From Frankiales bacterium (GTDB lineage Bacteria > Actinomycetota > Actinomycetes > Mycobacteriales > Jatrophihabitantaceae): a DNA stretch of 37,444 nt. Below are positions 1 to 7,841 of this stretch, piece by piece. A model generated the notes under the pieces. The model worked only from the letters and a program-made list of their open reading frames with translations. It searched no databases and had not been told where the DNA came from. The stretch is taken from contig JAOPUZ010000033.1 of NCBI GenBank assembly GCA_025966315.1, forward strand, positions 1 to 37,444, written 5' to 3'. Position numbers and translations under genes: made by a program. Each line of letters starts with the position of its first letter. Within the stretch, counting starts at the first letter, position 1.

Positions 1-6
1 ACTATC

Positions 7-72
7 AGTGCCTTCTGGTACGGAACGGATCAAGAGCTCGACACTCCCGATTCTTCCGAGCCAGAAGGCACT
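7..72. repeat. 12-bp perfect inverted repeat downstream of mrp
   Basis: The arm AGTGCCTTCTGG (7-18) is matched exactly by its reverse complement at 61-72, and pairing continues imperfectly inward (about 17 of 19 positions). The loop is about 30-40 nt. It lies just past the 3' end of mrp, so it could be an RNA hairpin terminator, but there is no good T-run on either side. It could also be the ends of a small element. Confidence 0.5.
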
Positions 73-122
73 TTCACGTGATCACCACGCCGTCAGGCGG
101 CTATCGGTCCACGGATCGAGGT

Positions 123-1310
123 TTAGCGCCCAGCCGGCGACAAGCCGAGCGAGCGTCCGACCAGGCTGGTCTGGCGACTGGCCAATCGCTCCGCGATCTT
201 CTCGAATTCCATGGCCGCGGCCGAGGTCGGCTTGGTCAGCACGATCGGGTCGCCGTTGTCCCCGCCTTCGCGGACAGCCACGTCGATCGGCACCTGGCCC
301 AGCAGGTCGACCTTGGTGCCGGTCAGCGCGGCCAACGACTCGGCTACCGCCTGGCCACCACCGGAGCCGAACAGCTCCATGCGCGAGCCATCGGGCAGGT
401 CCATCCAGCTCATGTTCTCGACCACGCCCACGATCTGCTGGTGGGTTTGCAGCGCGATCGAACCGGCCCGTTCGGCGACCTCCCGCGCAGCCAGCTGGGG
501 AGTCGTGACCACCAGCAGTTCGGCCGACGGAACGAGCTGGGCCAGCGAAATGGCAATGTCGCCGGTGCCCGGCGGCAGGTCCATCAGGAGCACATCCAGG
601 TCGCCCCAGTAGACGTCGGCCAGAAATTGCTGCAACGCGCGGTGCAGCATCGGGCCACGCCAGACGACGGCCGTGTTGCCCGGGGTGAACATGCCGATCG
701 AGATGACCTTCACGTCGTGGGCCTGCGGCGGCATGATCATTTTCTCGACCTGGGTCGGCTTGGCGGTCACGCCCAGCATCCGGGGTACCGAGAAGCCGTA
801 GATGTCGGCGTCCAGGACGCCCACGTTGAGCCCGCGGCGGGCCAGGGCCACCGCGAGGTTGACGGTGACCGAGCTCTTGCCGACGCCGCCCTTGCCCGAG
901 GCCACCGCATACACCCGGGTTCGTGAGCCGGGCTGCGCGAACGGGATGTCGTTGACCGGGTTGTCGCCCCGTAGCAGGGTTCGCAGCTCGGTCCGCTGGG
1001 CGTCATCCATCACGCCGAGCTGCAGGTTCACCGACGTAACCCCCGGGACGGCCGACACGGCCGCGGTCACGTCAGTGGTGAGTTTTTCGCGCATCGGGCA
1101 ACCGGCCACGGTAAGCAGCACCGTGACGGCAGTAGCACCGTCCGGGCTGACCCCCACCGATTCGACCATGCCGAGCTCGGTTATCGGACGGCGGATCTCA
1201 GGATCGGACACGCTCGCCAGGGCCGTCCGGACCGCGGCTTCCAGCGTGTCCGAATCCTGAGCCAAGGAAACTTTTGTGGCTTTTCGTGCATCAAATGAGT
1301 CTGTGAACAC
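123..1310 (-). CDS. mrp: Mrp/ApbC-type P-loop iron-sulfur cluster carrier
   Basis: About 395 aa. The N-terminal 100 residues form a MIP18/DUF59-type domain (SDPEIRRPITELGMV). A ParA-like ATPase follows, with the deviant Walker A GKGGVGKS at residues 139-146 and the switch segment VLDADIYGFSVPRMLG. Family members bind and transfer Fe-S clusters in the cytosol; no substrate can be inferred here. The GTG start gives an unusually charged leader (MFTDSFDARKATKV), and a TTG at residue 16 is an alternative, so the N-terminus is uncertain. The gene is divergent from marR. Its neighbourhood with DUF1003 and MgtE_N/CBS genes is a conserved actinobacterial arrangement. The family assignment is secure. 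Confidence 0.93.
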   Translation of the reverse strand: MFTDSFDARKATKVSLAQDSDTLEAAVRTALASVSDPEIRRPITELGMVESVGVSPDGATAVTVLLTVAGCPMREKLTTDVTAAVSAVPGVTSVNLQLGVMDDAQRTELRTLLRGDNPVNDIPFAQPGSRTRVYAVASGKGGVGKSSVTVNLAVALARRGLNVGVLDADIYGFSVPRMLGVTAKPTQVEKMIMPPQAHDVKVISIGMFTPGNTAVVWRGPMLHRALQQFLADVYWGDLDVLLMDLPPGTGDIAISLAQLVPSAELLVVTTPQLAAREVAERAGSIALQTHQQIVGVVENMSWMDLPDGSRMELFGSGGGQAVAESLAALTGTKVDLLGQVPIDVAVREGGDNGDPIVLTKPTSAAAMEFEKIAERLASRQTSLVGRSLGLSPAGR

Positions 1311-1341
1311 TCCGCCAGCGTACGGCTGCGACTGGCATCAC

Positions 1342-1347
1342 TACGAT
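1342..1347 (+). promoter_or_regulatory. candidate -10 box for marR (leaderless)
   Basis: TACGAT lies five bases before the GTG at 1353 and eight before the ATG at 1356. That spacing would make the transcript begin at or near the start codon. No Shine-Dalgarno is visible, which agrees with leaderless translation. This is inference from spacing only. Confidence 0.35.
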
Positions 1348-1352
1348 CAGCG

Positions 1353-1916
1353 GTGATGTCTGCCTCAATCGACTCCGCGAGCGACACGGATCCGTCTGTG
1401 CCGCCACTGCTGACCGCCCCGCGTCGCATCCGGTACGACGACTGGCGACTACAGGTGTGGCGTTCCTTCTTGCGTACGCATGCTCATCTGATGCGTCGCC
1501 TCGAGCAGGATTTGCAGGCGCATCACAAGATCGCCATCGCCACCTACGATGTCCTGGTCCAGCTCTCTGAAGCCCCCGATTTCCGGCTGCGGATGTCGGA
1601 GTTGGCCGATGCGGTGCTGCTGTCGCGCAGTGGCCTGACCCGATTGGTCGACCGGCTGCAGCGCGAGGGCCTGGTCGAGCGACAACCCGATCCCGGCGAT
1701 GCCCGAGGTCTCTACACAGTGCTCACTCCGAAGGGCCTCGCCGCGCTGCGGGAGGCCGCGATCGTGCACCTGGCCGGGGTTTCGGAGTTGGTGTTCGACC
1801 AGCTGACCGAGGACGAGCTCCGGATATTGGAGCAGCTGATGCACAAGATCGACCCGAGCCTGCCCGCGCCCTCGGTGGACGGCGCCGAACTGGCCGGCGA
1901 CCCGCTGCCGGAGTGA
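1353..1916 (+). CDS. MarR-family transcriptional regulator
   Basis: 187 aa. The central winged helix is clear: recognition helix around SELADAVLLSRSGLTRLVDR, followed by the wing with the MarR-typical DPGDARGLYTVLTPKG. The N-terminal helix (WRSFLRTHAHLMRRLEQDL) and C-terminal helices would form the dimer interface. GTG 1353 and ATG 1356 are both possible starts. The stop overlaps the azlC start in a GTGA, so the regulator is translationally coupled to the exporter genes and probably controls them. The ligand is unknown. MarR proteins bind palindromes as dimers; no obvious operator was found in the 40-bp divergent gap. Confidence 0.92.
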   Translation: MMSASIDSASDTDPSVPPLLTAPRRIRYDDWRLQVWRSFLRTHAHLMRRLEQDLQAHHKIAIATYDVLVQLSEAPDFRLRMSELADAVLLSRSGLTRLVDRLQREGLVERQPDPGDARGLYTVLTPKGLAALREAAIVHLAGVSELVFDQLTEDELRILEQLMHKIDPSLPAPSVDGAELAGDPLPE

Positions 1917-2650
1917 CGTCGGGGGTGGGCGGCGATGCTGTGGATGCAGCCGCCGCCAAGCAGGTGGTGCGGGATTCGCTGGGCGTCGCCATCGCGGTGG
2001 GCAGTTACGGCGTGGCGTTCGGGGCCGCGTCGGTGGCGGCCGGATTCAGCCCGGCACAGACCTCACTGTCCTCGCTGCTCACGTTCACCGGCGGCAGCCA
2101 GTTCGCCATTGCCGGGGTGATCGCCGGTGGCGGTACCGCGGCCGCGGCCCTGGGCAGTGGCTATCTACTCGGCGCTCGCAATACCCTGTACGCCCTTCGG
2201 CTGCAGCCATTGCTGGCGGTCCGGGGCTGGCGCCGGGCGTTGGCCGCGCTGCTCACGATCGACGAATCGACCGCCATGGCGCTGGGCCAGCGGGCGCCGG
2301 CGCTGTCCCGGGTCGCCTTCTGGTGGACCGCGGCCGGCGTCTACGTCTTATGGAATCTGGCCACTCTGCTCGGGGCGTTCGGCGCGCAGGCCCTCGGCGA
2401 TCCGAAACGATTCGGCCTGGATGCGGCGATCCCGGCTGCCTTCCTGGCCTTGCTGGCGCCCCGATTGCGGGCCGGTCCGCTACCCGGACGGATCGCGGCC
2501 GGCGGCGCCTTGATCGCGCTGATCCTGATCCCGCTCACCCCGCCGGGCGTCCCGGTGCTGGCCGGCTGTGTGTCACTGGCGCTGGCCTTCGACGTCCGCG
2601 CCCGGCGGTTCCGCTCGCCGGATGCGCGTGACGCCGGCGGCACTTCGTGA
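1913..2650 (+). CDS. azlC: AzlC-type branched-chain amino acid exporter, large subunit
   Basis: 245 aa, strongly hydrophobic, with the AzlC signatures GVAFGAASVAAGFSPAQ and LLTFTGGSQFAIAGV near residues 32-70 and LLGARNTLYALRL further on. AzlC with AzlD forms a membrane exporter of branched-chain amino acids and analogues (YgaZH type). The GTG start overlaps the marR stop and the TGA overlaps the azlD GTG, so the three genes form a coupled operon. Substrate specificity is taken from the family, not shown here. Confidence 0.9.
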   Translation: MTSGVGGDAVDAAAAKQVVRDSLGVAIAVGSYGVAFGAASVAAGFSPAQTSLSSLLTFTGGSQFAIAGVIAGGGTAAAALGSGYLLGARNTLYALRLQPLLAVRGWRRALAALLTIDESTAMALGQRAPALSRVAFWWTAAGVYVLWNLATLLGAFGAQALGDPKRFGLDAAIPAAFLALLAPRLRAGPLPGRIAAGGALIALILIPLTPPGVPVLAGCVSLALAFDVRARRFRSPDARDAGGTS

Positions 2651-2970
2651 CGGCGAGCACGGGCTGGGTGATCGTGCTGCTCAGCGGCGCAGGTTGCTAC
2701 CTGCTCAAGCTTGCGGGCTACGCCATGCCGCAACGCTGGTTCGCGCGTCCGGGCTTGCGATCGTTGATCGAGCTGCTGCCGGTGGCTTTGCTGGCCGCGC
2801 TGATCGTGGTCGAAGCCGTTGCCGACGGCCGGCGCTATGACGTGAATACGGCCCGGCTGATCGGCTTCGGGGTCGGGGCGATTGCGGTCTGGCGACGGGC
2901 GCCGTTCATCCTGGTCGTGGTGCTGGCCGCCGGTACCGCGGCCGCCCTCCGGCTCACCCCGCTGACCTGA
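2647..2970 (+). CDS. azlD: AzlD-type branched-chain amino acid exporter, small subunit
   Basis: 107 aa with about four predicted membrane helices. The motif LKLAGYAMPQRW near the N-terminus and the RLIGFGVGAIAVWRRAPFILVVVLAAGTAA end match AzlD, the small partner of AzlC. The GTG start overlaps the azlC stop (GTGA). The stop lies four bases from the convergent DUF1003 stop, leaving no room for a separate terminator. Confidence 0.88.
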   Translation: MTASTGWVIVLLSGAGCYLLKLAGYAMPQRWFARPGLRSLIELLPVALLAALIVVEAVADGRRYDVNTARLIGFGVGAIAVWRRAPFILVVVLAAGTAAALRLTPLT

Positions 2971-2974
2971 CCGG

Positions 2975-3448
2975 CTATTCGTCGCCGCGTTCGAGCCGCT
3001 CGAGCCGGTTCAACTCCGAACGCAGGAAGTCCCGGGTCACCACCTCGCCCAGTGCGAGCCGGATGGCGGCCATCTCGCGGGCCAAGTACTCGGCGTCGGC
3101 AATGGATTGCCGGGACTGGCCGCGGTCCTGTTCGAGGTTCACCCGGTCGCGGTCGTCCTGCCGGTTCTGGGCCAGCAGGATCAACGGCGCCGAATAGGCC
3201 GCCTGCAACGACAGGATCAGGGTCAGGAAGATGAACGGGTACTTGTCGAAGTGCAGCGAGCCGTTTCGGAACACGATGTTCCAGACCACCCAGATCACGA
3301 TCAGGAAGCTCTGGACGATCAGGTAACGCCCGGTCCCCAGGAAGCGCGCTACCCGCTCGGTCAGCCGGCCGAATGCCTCTTGATCGACGGCAACTCGCAG
3401 CCGACGGGGCAGGTTGGGCTGATCGAGACGGGGCCGCCGCTCAGCCAT
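2975..3448 (-). CDS. DUF1003 membrane protein
   Basis: 157 aa. Two membrane helices (about residues 42-60 and 70-92) carry the DUF1003 hallmark PFIFLTLILSLQAAYSAP followed by LILLAQNRQ. A basic, charged C-terminal region rich in R, D and E follows and is probably helical. The function of DUF1003 is unknown. The start overlaps the upstream MgtE_N/CBS gene by eight bases, an almost invariant pairing in Actinobacteria that suggests the two products work together. Family assignment is strong, role unknown. Confidence 0.92.
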   Translation of the reverse strand: MAERRPRLDQPNLPRRLRVAVDQEAFGRLTERVARFLGTGRYLIVQSFLIVIWVVWNIVFRNGSLHFDKYPFIFLTLILSLQAAYSAPLILLAQNRQDDRDRVNLEQDRGQSRQSIADAEYLAREMAAIRLALGEVVTRDFLRSELNRLERLERGDE

Positions 3449-4709
3449 CGCCGATCCCGATGGTGGCGTCGTCGTTGTCGGTGTCCCGCCAGTCCTCGGG
3501 CAGCAGGTGGTCCAGCACGTCGTCGACCGAGACGGCGCCCAACAGCCGTCCGTTGTCGTCCACCACGGGCACGGCCACCAGGTTGTAGGTCGCGAGGTGG
3601 CGGGTGACGGCCTCGATCGGGGTGTCCGGGGCCAGCGCGGCCGGGTCCTGTTCGGCTACCCCGCTGACCAGGCTCGACGGTGGCTCGCGGAGCAGGCGTT
3701 GCAGGTGCGCGGTACCGAGGAAGCGGCCGGTCGGGGTGGCTTGCGGCGGGCGGACCACGAACACCTGGGCGGCCAGCGCGGGGGACAGGTCTGGGTTGCG
3801 GACCAGGGCCAGCGCCTCGGCCACGGTCGCGTCGGGCAGCAGCACCACCGGCTCGGACGTCATCATGCCGCCGGCGGTGTAGTCGCCGTACTTCATCAGC
3901 CGGCGGACCGGTGCGGCCTCGTCCGGCTCCATGATTTCGAGGAGCCGTTCCTGCTCGTCGGTGGTCAGCTCACGCAGTAGGTCGGCGGCGTCGTCGTCGT
4001 TCATGGCCTCGAGGACGTCGGCGGCGCGTTCGTCGCTCAGACCGGTGAGGATCTGGACCCGGTCGTCGTCCGGCAATTCTTCGAGGACGTCGGCCAGCCG
4101 GTTGTCGTCCAGCGCCTCGGCCACTTCTTGCTGGCGCTTGGCTGGCATCTCTTGCATCTGGGTGGCCAGGTCAGCGGGCCGGAGCCCGGCCAGTACGGCC
4201 AGCAGGGACGCCGTGCCCTGGCCTGATTCGGTCACCGACAACCCATCGACCTCGTTCCAGTCGACCTGGCTGATCGCACCACGGCGGCGGGCCAAGCGCG
4301 TGTTGGATCGGACGGCGAGGCGGGTGATGACCCAGTCGCGGGACCGGTTCTGCTCCATCGCGGCGTCCACCACGTGCACCCGTGCCTCGTCCTCGAGCCG
4401 GGTGACGGTGCGATCGAGGACCTCACCGAGCACCAGCAACTCGTTCGGGCGCTGCTCGAACCGTTTGATGTTGACACTGGCGGTGGTCAGCACGACGGCG
4501 TCCGGCTCGATCCGGGCGACGCGGCCCATCGGGACGAAGATCCGCCGGCGGGCCTGCACCTCGACGACCAGGCCAAGGACCCGGGGTGGTTGCCGGTTGA
4601 CCCGCAGGGTGGCCACGGCGTCGCGAACTCGGCCCAGCTGATCACCGTTGGGGTCGAAGACGCCCAGACCAGCGAGCCTCGCGATAAAAACTCGGGACGC
4701 CGTACTCAC
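3441..4709 (-). CDS. PRC-barrel / MgtE_N / tandem CBS protein without membrane domain
   Basis: About 422 aa. The N-terminal 90 residues (FIARLAGLGVFDPNGDQLGRV) look like a PRC-barrel. A helical MgtE N-terminal superhelix follows (LPDDDRVQILTGLSDERAADVLEAM and related repeats), then a CBS pair ending VDDVLDHLLPEDW. The Mg2+ channel helices of true MgtE are absent, so this is a soluble sensor-like protein, not a transporter. The GTG at 4709 (VSTASRVF) is preferred to the one at 4733. CBS pairs usually bind adenosyl ligands or Mg2+. Operon with DUF1003. Confidence 0.88.
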   Translation of the reverse strand: MSTASRVFIARLAGLGVFDPNGDQLGRVRDAVATLRVNRQPPRVLGLVVEVQARRRIFVPMGRVARIEPDAVVLTTASVNIKRFEQRPNELLVLGEVLDRTVTRLEDEARVHVVDAAMEQNRSRDWVITRLAVRSNTRLARRRGAISQVDWNEVDGLSVTESGQGTASLLAVLAGLRPADLATQMQEMPAKRQQEVAEALDDNRLADVLEELPDDDRVQILTGLSDERAADVLEAMNDDDAADLLRELTTDEQERLLEIMEPDEAAPVRRLMKYGDYTAGGMMTSEPVVLLPDATVAEALALVRNPDLSPALAAQVFVVRPPQATPTGRFLGTAHLQRLLREPPSSLVSGVAEQDPAALAPDTPIEAVTRHLATYNLVAVPVVDDNGRLLGAVSVDDVLDHLLPEDWRDTDNDDATIGIGDG

Positions 4710-4750
4710 AGCAGGCAGCTTAAGGGGTAGCACCCGTCGTGCTAGGGAAA

Positions 4751-4790
4751 GTCCTACTCTGACGCCGTCATAATGGCGTCAGAGTAGGAC
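4751..4790 (-). terminator. 16-bp perfect hairpin at the MFS gene 3' end
   Basis: GTCCTACTCTGACGCC at 4751-4766 is exactly complementary to 4775-4790 with an 8-nt loop. The right arm includes the MFS stop codon, so the last codons of the gene are part of the stem. No T-run follows, as is common in high-GC actinobacteria. It would separate the MFS transcript from the MgtE_N/CBS gene downstream on the same strand. Confidence 0.75.
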
Positions 4791-5954
4791 GTTCCGGGTC
4801 ATGCGGACCGCGATCACGCCGAGCAGGCCCGCCAGTGCGGCGAACGCCGGCAGGATCCAGAGGGCGGTGTGGATAGAGGTGGCACTGGCCAGCGGGCCGA
4901 GCATGGCCGGTCCGAGCAGGAAGCCCAGATAGCTGAAACTGGACACGACGGCCAGCTTCGGGCCGGCTGCCCCGGGGCCGTCCGCGGCGGTGGAGAAAAA
5001 GACCGGCACCAGAATCGAGAGGCCGATCCCGAGACAGGCGAATCCGAAGGCGGCGCCGGCCAGGGTGTGCACGAGCAGGCCGGCGGACAGGCCGAGCGCG
5101 CCGATCAGGGCAACGGTGGCGATGCTGCGCATCCGTCCCAGCCGGAGCACCAACCAGTCACCGGTGAACCGGCCGAGCGTCATCGTGATGGTGAAGGCGA
5201 TGAACGCGATGCCGGCATGCCCGGCTGATACGCGCAGGTCATCGCGCAGATACACCGGCGACCAGTCCGCACTGCTGCCCTCGGCCAGCAACGCGCAGAC
5301 GCCGGCAATCCCCAATAGAACAAGGCGAAACTCGAATACCCGGCCGCCTTCGTTGGGTCCGGAGACGGGCTGGTCGGCGATGAATTGCCGCATCGCCCAG
5401 AGCGTCACCAAAGCCAGCACGACGGCTAGGATGCCCTGCTGGCGGGCCAGCGGCACGTGCAGCCCGGCGCCGACGCTGCCGATTCCGGTGCCCACGATGG
5501 TTCCGATGCTCCAGAAACCGTGGAAGCTCGACATGATCGGTCGTCCGTAACTGGATTCGATGTGTACGGCTTGGGCGTTCATGGCGACGTCGAGGCCCCC
5601 GGTCGCCGCGCCCCACAGGACCAGTGCCCCGAAGAGCGCGCCCAGATTGCCGGCCAGGCCGGGCCCGGCGATCACGAGATAGGTGCCGAACGCGGCGGCC
5701 GCGGTGACCGGCCCGCTGCCGAAGCGGCTGGTCATCCGTCCGATCAGCATCATCGCCAGCACCGAGCCGATCGCCGGCCCGAGCAGCGCAAATCCGAGCG
5801 AGGCATCGGACAGGCCAAGTTGCGTCTTCACCTCGGGGATGTGCGGCACCCAGGCGGCGTACAGCAGCCCGTTGAACGCGAAGACGGTGGCCGTGGCGGT
5901 CCTGGCCCGGACGAGCGTGGGCCGGACGGCGGGCCGGGTCGGCGAGCTGGTCAA
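4779..5954 (-). CDS. MFS transporter (YbjJ-like)
   Basis: 391 aa with about twelve hydrophobic segments. Residues 20-45 (FAFNGLLYAAWVPHIPEVKTQLGLSD) and the loop GRMTSRFGSG between helices 2 and 3 match MFS sugar/drug-porter relatives similar to E. coli YbjJ. The substrate cannot be told. The start is TTG directly after a strong AAGGAGG; the spacing of three to four bases is short, so the start may be slightly off. The gene is divergent from the aminotransferase, with an 88-bp shared promoter region. Confidence 0.85.
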   Translation of the reverse strand: MTSSPTRPAVRPTLVRARTATATVFAFNGLLYAAWVPHIPEVKTQLGLSDASLGFALLGPAIGSVLAMMLIGRMTSRFGSGPVTAAAAFGTYLVIAGPGLAGNLGALFGALVLWGAATGGLDVAMNAQAVHIESSYGRPIMSSFHGFWSIGTIVGTGIGSVGAGLHVPLARQQGILAVVLALVTLWAMRQFIADQPVSGPNEGGRVFEFRLVLLGIAGVCALLAEGSSADWSPVYLRDDLRVSAGHAGIAFIAFTITMTLGRFTGDWLVLRLGRMRSIATVALIGALGLSAGLLVHTLAGAAFGFACLGIGLSILVPVFFSTAADGPGAAGPKLAVVSSFSYLGFLLGPAMLGPLASATSIHTALWILPAFAALAGLLGVIAVRMTRNVLL

Positions 5955-6042
5955 CGTCCTCCTTCTCGGCCTAGTGAGGCGTTCTAAGATCGAAGCGTCT
6001 CAACCCTAGGGCGCGGCGGCGTCAGTCTGGAATCGATGCAGG

Positions 6043-7371
6043 ATGAGCGGGCAGAGCACCTACGAACTCGATCGCCGGTACGTCTTCCATTCCTGGTCCG
6101 CGCAGGCGGCGCTGAAACCGCTCGTGATCGTCTCAGCTGAGGGCAGTTACGTCACCGACGGCGATGGTAACCGGTTGCTCGACCTGAGCTCCCAGCTCGT
6201 GAACACCAACATCGGGCACCAGCATCCGAAGGTGGTTGCGGCGATCCAGGAACAGGCCGCCCTGCTCTGCACGGTCGCCCCGCAGCACGCCAACGCAGCG
6301 CGCGGCCGGACCGCCGAGCTGGTCATCTCACACGCGCCAGACAACATGGAGCGGGTCTTCTTCACCAACGCCGGTGCCGAGGCGGTCGAGTACGCGGTGC
6401 GGATGGCGCGCCAGCACACCGGACGTAACAAGGTGCTCTCCCGGTACCGCAGCTATCACGGGGGGACGACGACCGCGGTGAATCTGACCGGGGACACCCG
6501 GCGCTGGGCCAACGATCTGGGTACGGAGGGCGTGGTGCGCTTCTTCGGCCCGTTCCTGTACCGGACGGCGTTCTACGCGAGCAGCGAGGCGGAGGAGTGC
6601 GAGCGCGCGCTGACCCATCTTCAGCAGACGATCGAATTCGAAGGGCCGGCCACCATCGCCGCCGTCATCCTGGAGACCATCCCGGGTACGGCGGGCATCA
6701 TGCCGCCACCGCCGGGTTACCTGGCCGGGGTCCGGGCGCTGTGCGACCGGTACGGGATCGTCCTGATCCTGGACGAGGTGATGGCCGGCTTCGGACGTAC
6801 CGGAGCGTGGCTGGCGCTCGACCACTACGACGTGAAGCCGGATCTCATCACCTTCGCCAAGGGCGTCAACTCCGGCTACGTGCCGCTGGGTGGCGTCATC
6901 ATTTCGGCCGAGATCGCGGCCACCTTTGCCCAGCGGCCGTTCCCAGGTGGTTTGACGTACTCCGGTCATCCGCTGGCCTGCGCGGCCGCGGTCGCCACCA
7001 TGACCGCCATGGCCGACGAGGGCATCGTCGAGAACGCGGCGCGGGTGGGTACCGAGGTGATCGGGCCCGGGTTGAACGAGCTGGCCGACAAGCACCCGGT
7101 CATCGGCGAGGTTCGCGGGCTGGGGGTCTTCTGGGCGCTGGATCTCGTGAAGGACCGGGCCACCAAGGAACCGCTCGCCCCGTACGGCGGCTCGTCGCCG
7201 GCCATGAACGAGCTGGTTGCGGCACTCAAGCTCAATGGCGTGTTGCCGTTCACCAATTACAACCGGTTCCACTTCGTACCGCCGTGCACGATCACCGATG
7301 ATGAGGCCCGCGAGGGGCTCGTGGCGTTGGACAAGGCATTGGCCACGGTCGGTCACCATTACGAAGGGTGA
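6043..7371 (+). CDS. class III PLP-dependent aminotransferase
   Basis: 442 aa, full length for the class III (ornithine/omega-amino acid) family. The phosphate-binding region NAGAEAVEYAVRMAR (about residues 109-123), the cofactor Asp in LILDEVMAGFGRTG (D244) and the Schiff-base lysine in TFAKGVNSGY (K273) are all present. The family moves an amino group from an omega-amino donor to pyruvate or 2-oxoglutarate in the cytosol. The N-terminal YVFHSWS resembles the taurine/beta-alanine:pyruvate aminotransferase branch, but the exact substrate is a guess. Transcribed alone. Confidence 0.9.
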   Translation: MSGQSTYELDRRYVFHSWSAQAALKPLVIVSAEGSYVTDGDGNRLLDLSSQLVNTNIGHQHPKVVAAIQEQAALLCTVAPQHANAARGRTAELVISHAPDNMERVFFTNAGAEAVEYAVRMARQHTGRNKVLSRYRSYHGGTTTAVNLTGDTRRWANDLGTEGVVRFFGPFLYRTAFYASSEAEECERALTHLQQTIEFEGPATIAAVILETIPGTAGIMPPPPGYLAGVRALCDRYGIVLILDEVMAGFGRTGAWLALDHYDVKPDLITFAKGVNSGYVPLGGVIISAEIAATFAQRPFPGGLTYSGHPLACAAAVATMTAMADEGIVENAARVGTEVIGPGLNELADKHPVIGEVRGLGVFWALDLVKDRATKEPLAPYGGSSPAMNELVAALKLNGVLPFTNYNRFHFVPPCTITDDEAREGLVALDKALATVGHHYEG

Positions 7372-7841
7372 GGGCGAGTTTCGACGCTGATCGCGGCTCG
7401 CAGAGTGGGTCCGCGCAAAACGGTCTAAACATGTCTATTAGTGGTGAAACCGGAACGCGGAAGGCCGTCAGCACAGGACCCCGATTCGGCCGAACGTATT
7501 GGATCCATGTTAGTTATTCGGGCATAAATCAATAATGCCGTGAAATTCACATACCGTACCGGACGGTCATAAATTCCGATCAGGTGAGCCAAATCACGTA
7601 ACGACCTGAGAACGCTTGGCGTGTCGCGGTATTTGGCCCTGTTTACGCGCCTGTAGAGCCTCCGTTTGTCCGTTCAGGTAACGGTGAGTTAACAATCGGT
7701 CACGTAGCGTCTTGAGTAGTAATTGAGGGATTCATGCCCATCTACTAAAGGCAACGTATTGACTACCGACAGTAATGTAACGCCTCGTGTTGACCCCCAA
7801 CGCGCCGCCGGATCGGCCGAACACACGAGCTAGGGAGTTCC
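7372..7841. other. 470-bp AT-richer intergenic leader of the CAP gene
   Basis: No credible gene is seen. It is richer in A/T than its surroundings. It holds a near-palindrome centred at 7560 (ACCGTACC/GGACGGT), the CRP-like site at 7584-7597, a GTTAAC palindrome near 7688, and a leader stem (CTCGTGT at 7784-7790 with ACACGAG at 7823-7829) just before the ribosome-binding site AGGGAG. Such length and features suggest a regulated promoter with a long 5' leader. Confidence 0.6.
7584..7597. promoter_or_regulatory. CRP/GlxR-like palindromic site
   Basis: GTGA-GCCAAA-TCAC is an exact GTGA-N6-TCAC arrangement, the core of CRP-family sites. It lies about 245 bp before the CAP-domain gene. CRP-family regulators control secreted cell-wall proteins such as rpfA in mycobacteria, so the link is plausible. 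One such match can occur by chance. Confidence 0.45.

Noticed and set aside
7600-7841. c-di-AMP (ydaO/yuaA) riboswitch before the CAP gene
   Set aside because: Such riboswitches precede actinobacterial cell-wall hydrolase genes, but the conserved purine-rich motifs are not found here.
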